Part shown: piece by piece, positions 16,782 through 25,037 of the stretch
Numbering within the stretch: the stretch's first letter is position 1
Layout: the number at the start of each line of letters is the position of its first letter
Assembly (NCBI RefSeq): GCF_024810105.1
Contig: NZ_JANUDX010000003.1
Coordinates: 62,001 to 126,000, forward strand
Source: Stenotrophomonas sp. BIGb0135
Lineage (GTDB): Bacteria; Pseudomonadota; Gammaproteobacteria; Xanthomonadales; Xanthomonadaceae
Direction of reading: 5' to 3'
DNA length: 64,000 nt
The notes under the pieces: model-generated
What the model was told of the DNA's origin: nothing
Seen by the model: only the letters and a program-made list of their open reading frames with translations
Database searches by the model: none
Position numbers and translations under genes: made by a program

Positions 16782-19421
16782 TTACAGCGTGCGCGGCACT
16801 TCGATACGCTCGAAGCACTCGATCTGGTCGCCCGGCTTGACGTCGTTGTAAGCCTTCACGCCGATACCGCATTCGGTACCGTTGCGGACTTCCTCGACGT
16901 TCTCCTTGAAGCGACGCAGCGATTCCAGCTCGCCTTCGAACACCACCACGCTGTCGCGCAGGACGCGGATCGGCTTGCTGCGCTTGACCGTACCTTCGAT
17001 GATCATGCAGCCAGCGACCGCACCGAACTTCGAGCTGCGGAACACGTCGCGAACCTGCGCGATACCGATGATCTCTTCGCGGATTTCCACGCCGAGCAGA
17101 CCGGACGCCACCTGCTTCACCTGGTCGATCACGTCATAGATGATCGAGAAGTAACGCAGGTCCACGCCGTTGGATTCAATGATGCGACGGGCCGAGGCAT
17201 CCGCACGCACGTTGAAGCCGATCACGGTGGCCTTGGAGGCAACCGCCGAATTGGCGTCCGACTCGGTGATGCCGCCCACGCCGGAGTGGATCACGTTGAT
17301 GCGGATGTCTTCGTTGGACAGCGCGACCAGGGCCTGGCTCAGTGCCTGCACCGAACCCTGCACGTCGGCCTTGATCACCAGGTTCAGCACCTGCTGGCCG
17401 TCGCCCTTGCCCAGGGTCGCCATGATGTCTTCCATGCGGCTGCCGGCCGACTGCACCAGGCGCGATTCGCGGCGCTTGGTTTCGCGCTGCTGCGCGACGT
17501 CCTTGGCCAGGCGCTCGTCTTCCACCACCACGAAGTCATCGCCGGCATCCGGCACGCCGGACAGACCCAGCACCTGCACCGGAATCGACGGGCCAGCCTG
17601 GTCGGGCTGCTTGCCGGTTTCGTCGAACAGGGCGCGCACGCGGCCGTACTGGATGCCGCAGACCAGGTAATCGCCCTTCTTCAGCGAACCCTGCTGCACC
17701 AGCACGGTGGCGATCGGGCCACGGCCCTTGTCCAGCGAGGATTCGATGACCACGCCGCTGGCGCGGCCGTCGGCCACGGCCTTCAGCTCGAGCAGTTCGG
17801 CCTGGATGGAAATCGCATCCAGCAGGTCGTCGATGCCCAGGCCAGCCTTGGCCGAGATCTCGACCATCTGGGTGTCGCCACCGAAGTCTTCGGACACGAC
17901 CTGCTCGGTGAGCAGTTCGTTCTTGACCCGCATCGGATCGGCGCCGGACTTGTCGATCTTGTTGATCGCCACGATCAGCGGCACACCCGCCGAACGGGCG
18001 TGCTGGATGGCTTCCTTGGTCTGCGGCATGACGCCGTCATCGGCTGCCACCACCAGCACCACGATGTCGGTCAGCTTGGCACCGCGGGCACGCATGGACG
18101 TAAACGCCGCGTGGCCCGGGGTATCCAGGAAGCTGATCACGCCCTTCGGCGTTTCAACGTGGTACGCACCGATGTGCTGGGTGATGCCACCGGCTTCGCC
18201 CGTGGCGACCTTGGTGCGGCGGATGTAATCCAGCAGCGAGGTCTTGCCGTGGTCGACGTGGCCCATGATGGTGACCACCGGCGGACGTGCCACCGGCTCG
18301 CCCTGGTTGCCACCGGCCAGCGCCAGCAGCGCGTCTTCGGCGTCGTTGGTGTTGGCACGGATCACGTTGTGGCCGAGTTCTTCGGTCACCAGCGCGGCGG
18401 TGTCGTGGTCGATGGTCTGGGTGATGGTCGCCATGACGCCCATCTTGAACAGCGCCTTGACCACATCGCCGCCCTTGACGGCCAGCTTCTGGGCCAGATC
18501 GGCGACGGTGATGGTGTCGCCGATGGTGACGTCACGCACGATCGGTGCGACCGGACGTTCGAAGCCATGGGCACCACCGCCACTGCGCGACTGGTTGCTG
18601 TCACGGCGGCTGCCGTGCTGCACGCGCCCGGTCGGACGACCGCGCGAGTTGCTGTTGTTGCCGCGACGGGCGCGATCGGCGGCCGACAGGTGCAGCTGAC
18701 CGGCGAAGCGGTTGCCACCCTCGTCGTCGCGCTTGGCGCCCGGACGGTTGTTGTTGTTGTTCGCGCTGCGGTCATCCGAACGCGGCGCCGGACGGGCCGA
18801 CGACGGCGCCGGCGGACGCGCGGCACGGGCCGGGGCGTCTGCGGCAGCGGCCGGCTTGGCGGCGACCGGGGCCGGCGGCGCATTGCGGGCGGCTTCGGCG
18901 GCGGCCTCGGCAGCCTTGCGCTCGGCTTCGGCACGCTCCTTGGCGTCTACCTCTTCCTGGCGCTTGCGTGCGATTTCCTCGTCACGCGCACGGTCCTTCT
19001 CGGCCAGTGCGCGCTGCTCGTCCAGATTGCGCTGGCGGGATTCCTCCAGCTTGCGCAGGATGTCGGCGCGCTCCTCATCCGCGGTCATCGGCTTGCCGCT
19101 GGCGTCCTTCATGTAGGTACGCTTCTGGCGCACTTCCACGTTGACGGTGGTCTTGCTGCGGCCGGCGCTGACGGTCACTTCCTGCAACTTGCGACGGTTG
19201 AGGGTGATCTTCTTGGCGGCCTCGTCGGTGCTCTCGGCGGGCTGCTCGGTCTTGCCGTGCGAGCGACGGAGGAAGCCCAGGAGCTTCACCTTCTCGGTAC
19301 TGGTCACGACCTGGTCGGGACCGCTGAACTTCATGCCGGCTTCGGCAAGTTGTACGAGCAGTTTATCGACCGGCGTATTGACCAGTTCGGCAAGCTTGCG
19401 GATGGTGGTTTGCTGCGACAT
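16782..19421 (-). CDS. infB: Translation initiation factor IF-2
   Basis: GTPase that brings fMet-tRNA to the 30S subunit and promotes subunit joining. 879 aa. IF2_N domain (residues 1-55), a long charged and Ala/Pro/Asn-rich linker (about 60-285, with [17 protein letters not shown] and an [18 protein letters not shown] segment), a second IF2_N domain, then the G domain with G1 GHVDHGKTS (about residues 388-396), DTPGH, and NKID. Domains II-IV follow and end [12 protein letters not shown]. The linker is less conserved, as expected. Sits between nusA and rbfA in the classical operon. Confidence 0.98.
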   Translation of the reverse strand: MSQQTTIRKLAELVNTPVDKLLVQLAEAGMKFSGPDQVVTSTEKVKLLGFLRRSHGKTEQPAESTDEAAKKITLNRRKLQEVTVSAGRSKTTVNVEVRQKRTYMKDASGKPMTADEERADILRKLEESRQRNLDEQRALAEKDRARDEEIARKRQEEVDAKERAEAERKAAEAAAEAARNAPPAPVAAKPAAAADAPARAARPPAPSSARPAPRSDDRSANNNNNRPGAKRDDEGGNRFAGQLHLSAADRARRGNNSNSRGRPTGRVQHGSRRDSNQSRSGGGAHGFERPVAPIVRDVTIGDTITVADLAQKLAVKGGDVVKALFKMGVMATITQTIDHDTAALVTEELGHNVIRANTNDAEDALLALAGGNQGEPVARPPVVTIMGHVDHGKTSLLDYIRRTKVATGEAGGITQHIGAYHVETPKGVISFLDTPGHAAFTSMRARGAKLTDIVVLVVAADDGVMPQTKEAIQHARSAGVPLIVAINKIDKSGADPMRVKNELLTEQVVSEDFGGDTQMVEISAKAGLGIDDLLDAISIQAELLELKAVADGRASGVVIESSLDKGRGPIATVLVQQGSLKKGDYLVCGIQYGRVRALFDETGKQPDQAGPSIPVQVLGLSGVPDAGDDFVVVEDERLAKDVAQQRETKRRESRLVQSAGSRMEDIMATLGKGDGQQVLNLVIKADVQGSVQALSQALVALSNEDIRINVIHSGVGGITESDANSAVASKATVIGFNVRADASARRIIESNGVDLRYFSIIYDVIDQVKQVASGLLGVEIREEIIGIAQVRDVFRSSKFGAVAGCMIIEGTVKRSKPIRVLRDSVVVFEGELESLRRFKENVEEVRNGTECGIGVKAYNDVKPGDQIECFERIEVPRTL

Positions 19422-19516
19422 TCGGATCCTATGATCTGGTTGGCGCTCCCTCGAAACGTGCGAAGGCAGCGCGGAGTCTAAGCCCTGAGCGGGTCAGGGC
19501 ACTGTTCATCGCTGGC

Positions 19517-21028
19517 TCATTCGCCGCGCTCCAGGCGGGCGATCTCCTCGGCTCGGGCGGCAAGGATCAGGGCGGCGGCGCGCTCCTGGTCCATGTCCTC
19601 GATGCCGAACTCGAGGATCTCGTCGGCGGCCAGGTCCGACAGGTCCTCACTGGTACGCACGCCGTGACCGGCCAGGGCGTAGGCAGTTGCCTCGTCCATG
19701 CCTTCCAGGGCGAGCAGGTCTTCCGACGGCGAGCCGTCTTCCAGACCTTCTTCCACCGCCAGCGCTTCGTTCAGCAGCGCATCGCGGGCACGGGCACGCA
19801 GCTCTTCGACGATGTCTTCGTCGAAGCCTTCCACGGCCAGCAGTTCGCCGACCGGGACGTAGGCGATTTCTTCCACGGTGTTGAAGCCTTCGGTCACCAG
19901 GATGGCGGCGATTTCTTCATCCACTTCCAGCTTGTCCATGAACAGCTGGCGGGCCACGCCCTGCTCTGCCTCGGACTTGGCGGTCACCTGGTCCTGGGTC
20001 ATCACATTGAGCTGCCACCCGGTCAGACGGCTGGCCAGGCGCACATTCTGGCCGCCCTTGCCGATCGCCTGGGCCAGGCGCTCTTCAGCGACGGCCAGGT
20101 CCATGGAGTGCTTTTCCTCGTCGACGATGATCGACTGCACTTCTGCAGGCGCCATGGCGTTGATGACGAAGTTGGCGGGGTTTTCGTTCCACAGCACGAT
20201 GTCCACGCGCTCGCCATTGAGCTCGTTGGACACGGCCTGCACGCGCGAACCGCGCATGCCGATGCAGGCACCGATCGGATCGGTACGCGCGTCGTGGGCC
20301 AGCACGGCGATCTTGGCGCGGTCGCCGGGATCACGTGCGCAGGCCTTGATCTCGACCAGGCCCTGGCCGACTTCCGGCACTTCGAGCTTGAACAGTTCGA
20401 TCATGAATTCCGGGGCGGCGCGGCTGATGAACAGCTGCGGACCACGCGGTTCCGAACGGACTTCGGCCAGGTAACCGCGGACGCGGTCGCCGGCGCGCAG
20501 GACATCGCGCGGGATGCCCTTGTCCTTCGGGATGAAGGCTTCGGCGTTGCCGCCGAGGTCGACATAGATGTTGCCGCGCTCGGCACGCTTGACCACGCCG
20601 GTGACCAGTTCGCCGACGCGATCCTTCCACGCATCGACCACCTGCTGGCGCTCGGCCTCGCGCACGCGCTGGACGATGACCTGCTTGGCGGCCTGGGCGG
20701 CGATGCGGCCGAAGTCCGGGTTTTCGATCTGTTCTTCGATGTAGTCGCCGACTTCCACGCCTTCGGCTTCGTCGATGGCGTCCATCAGACGGATCTGGCG
20801 GTCGGGCGATTCCATCACCACGTCATCGGCCACCACTTCCCAGCGGCGGAAGGTTTCGTAGTTGCCGTCCTTGTGGTCGATCGACACACGGGCCAGCACT
20901 TCTTCATCGGGGTAGCGCTTCTTCGCGGCCGACGCCAGTGCTGCCTCGATGGCCTCGAAGATCACTTCACGCGGAACGCCCTTTTCATTGGCGACCGCAT
21001 CCACTACCAGCAAAAGTTCCTTGCTCAT
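19517..21028 (-). CDS. nusA: Transcription termination/antitermination factor NusA
   Basis: RNA polymerase-binding elongation factor controlling pausing, termination and antitermination. 503 aa. N-terminal RNAP-binding domain (1-125), S1 domain (about 135-200, VTGVVKRAERGNIYVDLGG), KH1/KH2 (about 230-345, GACIGMRGSRVQAVSNELNG and AIGKGGQNVRLASRLTGW), and two C-terminal acidic AR repeats (about 360-500), as in E. coli-type NusA. ATG at 21026-21028, four nt after the rimP stop. First large gene of the nusA-infB operon. Confidence 0.98.
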   Translation of the reverse strand: MSKELLLVVDAVANEKGVPREVIFEAIEAALASAAKKRYPDEEVLARVSIDHKDGNYETFRRWEVVADDVVMESPDRQIRLMDAIDEAEGVEVGDYIEEQIENPDFGRIAAQAAKQVIVQRVREAERQQVVDAWKDRVGELVTGVVKRAERGNIYVDLGGNAEAFIPKDKGIPRDVLRAGDRVRGYLAEVRSEPRGPQLFISRAAPEFMIELFKLEVPEVGQGLVEIKACARDPGDRAKIAVLAHDARTDPIGACIGMRGSRVQAVSNELNGERVDIVLWNENPANFVINAMAPAEVQSIIVDEEKHSMDLAVAEERLAQAIGKGGQNVRLASRLTGWQLNVMTQDQVTAKSEAEQGVARQLFMDKLEVDEEIAAILVTEGFNTVEEIAYVPVGELLAVEGFDEDIVEELRARARDALLNEALAVEEGLEDGSPSEDLLALEGMDEATAYALAGHGVRTSEDLSDLAADEILEFGIEDMDQERAAALILAARAEEIARLERGE

Positions 21029-21032
21029 TGGC

Positions 21033-21623
21033 TCACTCCGCGCGCGGCTTCTTGGCCGCCGGCTCGTTGGATGGTTTCTTGTTCGCCTTGCCACCCTGCT
21101 TGGGTGCCGGGCCAGTCGGTTTGGTCGGAGCCAGGCCGAGGGCGGCCCAGTCCGGCATGATGCGTGCCTTGTCGATATTCTCGACATCGGCGGTGAACGG
21201 AGAGTTGTCGACCTTGAAGGTGACGTTGCCCTGTTCGATATCGACCGCGAGGATCTCGCCCTGCAGACGACGGCGACCATCCTGCGGCAGCTTCAGCGTG
21301 ACCTTGGCGGATTCGCCGATGGCGCGCTCGAACTGTTCGGCGGTGAACAGCGGCCGATCTACGCCGGGGGAAGAAACTTCCAGCGTGTAATTGGCGCTGA
21401 TCGGGTCTTCGACGTCCAGCTGTGCGGACACTTCGCGGCTGACGCGTTCGCAGTCGTCGATATTGACGATACGCTCGGGCTGTTCGGCCAGCGGCACGTC
21501 GATGTAAAGGCGCAGCGTCGCACCCCCTGGGGCAGTCAGGTACTCCACGCCCAGCAGCTCGAGACCCAGCGACTGAACGGTGGGGGCGAGCAGATTCGCG
21601 ATTTCGGTTGCCTTGTCGCTCAC
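21033..21623 (-). CDS. rimP: Ribosome maturation factor RimP
   Basis: 30S assembly factor. 196 aa: N-terminal alpha/beta domain (1-80, [22 protein letters not shown]), C-terminal SH3-like domain (about 85-155, with [11 protein letters not shown] at the junction), and a Lys/Pro/Ala-rich tail ([20 protein letters not shown]) that extends beyond typical 150-aa homologues. GTG start at 21621-21623, preceded by an AAGGCAG element. First gene of the rimP-nusA-infB-rbfA-truB-rpsO-pnp series, with a terminator-like hairpin 75 nt upstream. Confidence 0.96.
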   Translation of the reverse strand: MSDKATEIANLLAPTVQSLGLELLGVEYLTAPGGATLRLYIDVPLAEQPERIVNIDDCERVSREVSAQLDVEDPISANYTLEVSSPGVDRPLFTAEQFERAIGESAKVTLKLPQDGRRRLQGEILAVDIEQGNVTFKVDNSPFTADVENIDKARIMPDWAALGLAPTKPTGPAPKQGGKANKKPSNEPAAKKPRAE

Positions 21624-21698
21624 AGTCTGCCTTGTTCGTTGAAAGAGATACGGGTTGGCCAGTCGCGCTGGCCGGGCTCTACTGGACATGCCCCGGAA

Positions 21699-21724
21699 AC
21701 AACAAAGGGCCCGCTGGGCCCCTT
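21699..21724 (-). terminator. Terminator-like hairpin in rimP-nusA leader
   Basis: Minus-strand AAGGGGCCC-AGC-GGGCCCTTT followed by GTTGTTT: nine pairs including one G-U, three-nt loop, T-rich tail. It stands about 75 nt before rimP, so it may end read-through from the initiator tRNA or attenuate the nusA operon. Position and form are seen; the regulatory role is inferred. Confidence 0.65.
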
Positions 21725-22078
21725 GTCCGGTACAACTCCGGTCATGCTGGATTCCGGTAGCGGGAACACACGCGGCGTGCGTTCCTGCGAGCCCAGTCTT
21801 CCGAGGGGGTCACGGCGGCCTGGGTACAGGTTGCCGTTCCTGGAAGCCGGTTGCGGGCCCATTCACATCCATTGACAGGATACGCATGGACAGTCCGCTA
21901 AGCCGCTGATGATAGCCGTTGCACCGCGCTGGTGCAATGGTTGGGGTGGGTTGTCGCGAAAGCTGAACAGGCGGGGTGGGTGGCGGAAGCGGGGCCCGAG
22001 CGGAGCAGGAGCCGCAGCCAGAGCCAGAGCCAGCACCGACGCGGAGCGGGAGCGCCTCTTTGGCTGGTCTGGTCGCGG

Positions 22079-22186
22079 GTGACGGGAGGGGCGGGAGGGC
22101 GGGACACGCCGTGAACCCATCCATGGGGGCTCGATTTGCGCCATCCATGGCGCAAAACGGTCCCGCCCTCCCACCCCTCCCGCCAC
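22079..22186. repeat. Large hairpin element, copy A
   Basis: Outer arms of 27 nt (22079-22105 and 22160-22186) pair with only two non-Watson-Crick positions. Inside lie a small hairpin CCCAT-CC-ATGGG and a conserved palindrome TTTGCGCCAT-CC-ATGGCGCAAA. The inner part ACGCCGTGAACCC...GGCTCG is shared with the other copies; the outer stem sequence is not. It has no coding capacity and is intergenic. Confidence 0.85.
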
Positions 22187-22267
22187 CTGGACAGATCAAC
22201 GGTCAGTCGTTGAGGTCAACAGCCGTGGGCGGTGGCTGACAGCACACCAGCCCCGCCCCACCCCACC

Positions 22268-22377
22268 TACCAACCAATCAATCAACCAATCAACCAATCA
22301 ACCAATCAATCAATCAATCATCCAACCAACCATCCACCAATCCACCCAATCCACCAATCCACCCAATCCACCAATCC
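22268..22377 (+). repeat. CAAT/CAAC simple-sequence tract
   Basis: About 110 nt built of CAAT and CAAC tetramers (22268-22320), then a degenerate 17-nt period CCACCAATCCACCCAAT repeated about 2.5 times. G is almost absent from the plus strand, a strong strand asymmetry for this GC-rich genome. Non-coding. Confidence 0.9.
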
Positions 22378-22468
22378 CCCACAGCCAGCCACCCACCGCC
22401 AAGCAATGACTGCCCCAGGAACGTGATCAGATGCAGCCCGCATCCCCAGGCCACCGACCATCCACGCA

Positions 22469-22579
22469 GGTGCTGGCATGGGTGGGACTGCGGGGCCGAT
22501 TTTGCGCCATGGATGGCGCAAAACGAGCCTACATGGACGTACTTGCGGCGTGCCCCGCAGTCCCGCCCATGCCAGCGCC
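22469..22579. repeat. Large hairpin element, copy B (inverted relative to A)
   Basis: Outer arms 22469-22496 and 22552-22579 pair over 28 bp with two G-U wobbles. The interior, read on the minus strand, is ACGCCG...TACGT-CC-ATGTA...GGCTCG, then the core palindrome TTTTGCGCCAT-CC-ATGGCGCAAAA. The small hairpin differs from copy A but remains paired (CCCAT/ATGGG versus TACGT/ATGTA). The outer stem differs completely from A. Confidence 0.85.
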
Positions 22580-22612
22580 CTCCCACATGCACGCGAACAG
22601 GTTCCTGCCTTC

Positions 22613-22682
22613 GCTTTGCGCTTTGCGCTTTGCGCTTTGCGCTCTGCGCTCTGCGCTCTGCGCTCTGCGCTCTGCGCTCTGC
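22613..22682 (+). repeat. Heptanucleotide microsatellite (GCTTTGC)4(GCTCTGC)6
   Basis: Ten perfect 7-nt units: four GCTTTGC followed by six GCTCTGC. The two homogeneous sub-blocks differ by one base, a pattern typical of slippage expansion. It lies between large hairpin copy B and the terminator of the first initiator tRNA gene. Non-coding. Confidence 0.95.
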
Positions 22683-22707
22683 GCAATGAAAAACCAAACC
22701 CCCACAA

Positions 22708-22737
22708 CGAAAAAAGCGACCTCGTCGCCGAGATCGC
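22708..22737 (-). terminator. Terminator of tRNA-fMet copy 1
   Basis: Minus-strand GCGATCTCG-GCGA-CGAGGTCGC (nine pairs with one T-G) followed by TTTTTTCG, about 36 nt downstream of the tRNA 3' end. Near-identical to the terminator of copy 2. Confidence 0.92.
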
Positions 22738-22773
22738 CTTTTCGTCTACTGCATCTGCACTGCAGATTTTCTG

Positions 22774-22850
22774 TGGTAGCGGGGGCAGGATTTGAACCTG
22801 CGACCTTCGGGTTATGAGCCCGACGAGCTGCCAGACTGCTCCACCCCGCA
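22774..22850 (-). tRNA. Initiator tRNA-Met (CAT), copy 1
   Basis: 77-nt tRNA with encoded CCA. Anticodon CAT in loop CTCATAA; the anticodon stem ends in three G-C pairs (GGG/CCC), the hallmark of bacterial initiator tRNA. Positions 1 and 72 (T and T) cannot pair, the other initiator feature needed for formylation and IF-2 use. T-arm GCAGG-TTCAAAT-CCTGC. It corresponds by position to metY upstream of rimP-nusA in E. coli. Confidence 0.97.
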
Positions 22851-22861
22851 GCAGAAGCGGA

Positions 22862-22890
22862 ATTGTAAGGGGGTTTTCACCCCCGCGCAA
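22862..22890 (-). promoter_or_regulatory. Sigma70-type promoter for tRNA-fMet copy 1
   Basis: Minus-strand -35 TTGCGC (22885-22890), 17-bp spacer, -10 TACAAT (22862-22867). The start would fall about 5-7 nt before the tRNA. The spacer is itself palindromic, GGGGGTGAAAACCCCC, which is unusual and might shape promoter geometry or bind a regulator. Confidence 0.75.
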
Positions 22891-22998
22891 CCCCCTGTTG
22901 AAACATGACCGAATTGATCCGTATGAGCGGATCCGAAGCCAGAGGCAAGGCCAAAGCAAAAGCCAGCCGATCATGGATCGGCTCTACCCAGCCCTCGA

Positions 22999-23262
22999 CC
23001 GCGTCGGCGTCGGCATCGGCATCGGCATCGGCATCGGCATCGGCATCGGCATCGGCATCGGCATCGGCACCGGCACCGGCATCGGCATCGGCATCGGCAT
23101 CGGCATCGGCACCGGCATCTGCAGCGGCGTCGGCAGCGGCGTCGGCAGCGGCATGGGCGTGGGCACCTGCACCTGCACCTGCACCTGCACCTGCACCTGC
23201 ACCTGCACCTGCACCTGCACCTGCACCTGCACCTGCACCTGCACCTGCACCTGCACCTGCAC
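22999..23262 (+). repeat. Hexanucleotide microsatellite (CGGCAT)n then (CTGCAC)16
   Basis: 264 nt in uninterrupted 6-nt phase: 18 units of mostly CGGCAT (some CGGCAC) at 23011-23118, about eight mixed units (CTGCAG, CGGCGT, CGGCAG, GGGCGT), then 16 perfect CTGCAC units at 23167-23262. Several frames remain open across it on both strands and would encode Gly-Ile, Ala-Ser or Cys-Thr dipeptide repeats, which I regard as artefacts. It lies between the two initiator tRNA genes. Confidence 0.95.
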
Positions 23263-23273
23263 TGGGCAGACAA

Positions 23274-23303
23274 CGAAAAAAGCGACCCCGTCGCCGGGAT
23301 CGC
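23274..23303 (-). terminator. Terminator of tRNA-fMet copy 2
   Basis: Minus-strand GCGATCCCG-GCGA-CGGGGTCGC followed by TTTTTTCG. It differs from the copy 1 terminator by compensating changes in the stem (CTCG/CGAG to CCCG/CGGG), so the tRNA duplication included the terminator. Confidence 0.92.
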
Positions 23304-23342
23304 TTGATTCGTCCACTGCCTCCGGCTTGCACCGGAGCTATA

Positions 23343-23419
23343 TGGTAGCGGGGGCAGGATTTGAACCTGCGACCTTCGGGTTATGAGCCCGACGAGCTGC
23401 CAGACTGCTCCACCCCGCA
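23343..23419 (-). tRNA. Initiator tRNA-Met (CAT), copy 2
   Basis: Identical in sequence to copy 1 over all 77 nt, including the encoded CCA, the three G-C anticodon-stem pairs and the 1-72 mismatch; the 10-12 nt upstream (GCTTCTGC) are also shared. No promoter as good as that of copy 1 is visible. The gene is 121 nt downstream of nuoN on the same strand with no terminator between them, so part of its supply could come from the nuo transcript. Confidence 0.97.
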
Positions 23420-23540
23420 GCAGAAGCGGATGAGTGCGGAAGACCCAAAGGACTTCCAAGCAACGATGTTCTGGCGAAACCGCTGCATCAACAACTCAGG
23501 AGATGAATATTACACGAGTTGCGCACGTTTGTATCGTTTT

Positions 23541-25004
23541 TTATGAAATATGTGCAAATGCCTGCTGGCACCACACCATGATCGGGTTCCACGACAGGCC
23601 CAGGGCCAGCAGCGCCAAGGCATTCACGCCCAGCACCACGCCCAGCACCCTATCGTTGTTGGCCGGCAGCGGCTCGCCCACCGGCTCGTCGAAGTACATC
23701 ACCTTGATCACGCGCAGGTAGTAGAAGCAGCCTACCACCGCGCACAGCACGCCCAGGATCGCCAACCACAGCATGCCGCCGTTGATCACCGCGCCCAGCA
23801 CTGCCAGCTTGGTCCAGAAGCCCAGGAACGGCGGAATACCGGCCATCGACGCCATGATGCACAGCACCAGGCCAGCCATCCACGGATTGCGAGCGTTCAA
23901 GCCCTTGAGGTCGTCGATGTTCTCCGCCTCAAAGCCGTTGCGCGACAGCGCGATGATCGCGCCGAAGCCGGCCGTCGACATGATCGCGTAGCTCAGCGCG
24001 TAGAACAGCGCCGCCGCATAGCCTTGCTCGCCGCCGCCGGCGATGCCCAGCAGCAGGAAGCCGATGTGCGACACCGTCGAGTAGGCCAGCATGCGCTTCA
24101 GGTTGGTCTGCGCGATCGCCATCAGGTTGCCGACCACCAGCGACAAGGCCGCCAGCCCGCCGATCAGATACTTCCACTCGTCCGACAGCGGGCCCACGCC
24201 CACTTCCAGCAGGCGGTAGGCCATGCCGAACGCGGCCAGCTTCGGCGCCGAGCTGATGAACAATGCTATCGGTGCCGGGGCACCCTGGTACACGTCCGGC
24301 AGCCACATGTGGAACGGCGCCGCGCCAAGCTTGAAGGCCACGCCGGCAATCATGAACACCGCGCCGGTCAGCAGCAGCACCTTCTCTTCCGAATGCGGGA
24401 TCGCCGCATGGATCACGTCCAGGTGCAGCGAACCGGTGGCGCCGTAGATCAGCGACATGCCGTACAGCAGCAGGCCCGAGGCCAGCGAGCCCAGCACGAT
24501 GTACTTCATCGCCGCCTCGGACGCCAGGCCGTTCTCACGGTTGCTGGCCACCAGCGCGTAGGAGCACAGCGCCAGCAGTTCCAGGCCCAGGTACACCATC
24601 AGCAGGCTGCCGGCCGAGACCAGGATCATCATGCCGGCGGTGCCGAACAGGATCAGCACCGGGATCTCGCCCTGGTACAGCTTGCGCTCACGCAGGTAGC
24701 TCCAGCCATAGACCAGGGTCAGGCCGCTGCACAGCACGATCACGGTCTTCATCACATCCGCCGCGGTATCGCGGACGAACATGCCGTGGAACACATCGCC
24801 CTGCCCGCCCACTCCCGTGGCGAGCATGAACAGCACCCCGGCCAGTGCGGCGACCGAGAGCAGATGGGTCCAGATCTTGTTCTTCTCACTGATGAACAGA
24901 TCGAGGATCAACAGGGCGAACGCGCTGCCGATCAGCACCAGCTCGGGTGCGAGCGGCGGCAGGTCGGCGGCGGTCAGTGGCAACAGCGGCGAGGTGGTCA
25001 TCAT
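23541..25004 (-). CDS. nuoN: NADH-quinone oxidoreductase subunit N
   Basis: Antiporter-like proton-pumping membrane subunit of complex I. 487 aa with about 14 hydrophobic segments. It has the conserved VAFKLGAAPFHMWLPDVYQGAP, carrying the key Lys of the proton channel, and SYALVASNREN/LKGLNARNPW regions. The start is the first ATG of an ATGATG pair preceded by AGGA; the second ATG (25001) has the better spacing. Last gene of the nuoA-N operon, 33 nt after nuoM. Confidence 0.97.
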   Translation of the reverse strand: MMTTSPLLPLTAADLPPLAPELVLIGSAFALLILDLFISEKNKIWTHLLSVAALAGVLFMLATGVGGQGDVFHGMFVRDTAADVMKTVIVLCSGLTLVYGWSYLRERKLYQGEIPVLILFGTAGMMILVSAGSLLMVYLGLELLALCSYALVASNRENGLASEAAMKYIVLGSLASGLLLYGMSLIYGATGSLHLDVIHAAIPHSEEKVLLLTGAVFMIAGVAFKLGAAPFHMWLPDVYQGAPAPIALFISSAPKLAAFGMAYRLLEVGVGPLSDEWKYLIGGLAALSLVVGNLMAIAQTNLKRMLAYSTVSHIGFLLLGIAGGGEQGYAAALFYALSYAIMSTAGFGAIIALSRNGFEAENIDDLKGLNARNPWMAGLVLCIMASMAGIPPFLGFWTKLAVLGAVINGGMLWLAILGVLCAVVGCFYYLRVIKVMYFDEPVGEPLPANNDRVLGVVLGVNALALLALGLSWNPIMVWCQQAFAHIS

Positions 25005-25037
25005 CAAATCCTGGAATCAATACTCTCGACGGCCCGA

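Noticed and set aside
22814-23386. Open frames across the hexamer repeat coding Gly-Ile / Cys-Thr or Ala-Ser repeats
   Set aside because: Several frames on both strands are open only because the repeat lacks stop codons; no RBS, and one runs through a tRNA gene. Treated as microsatellite DNA.
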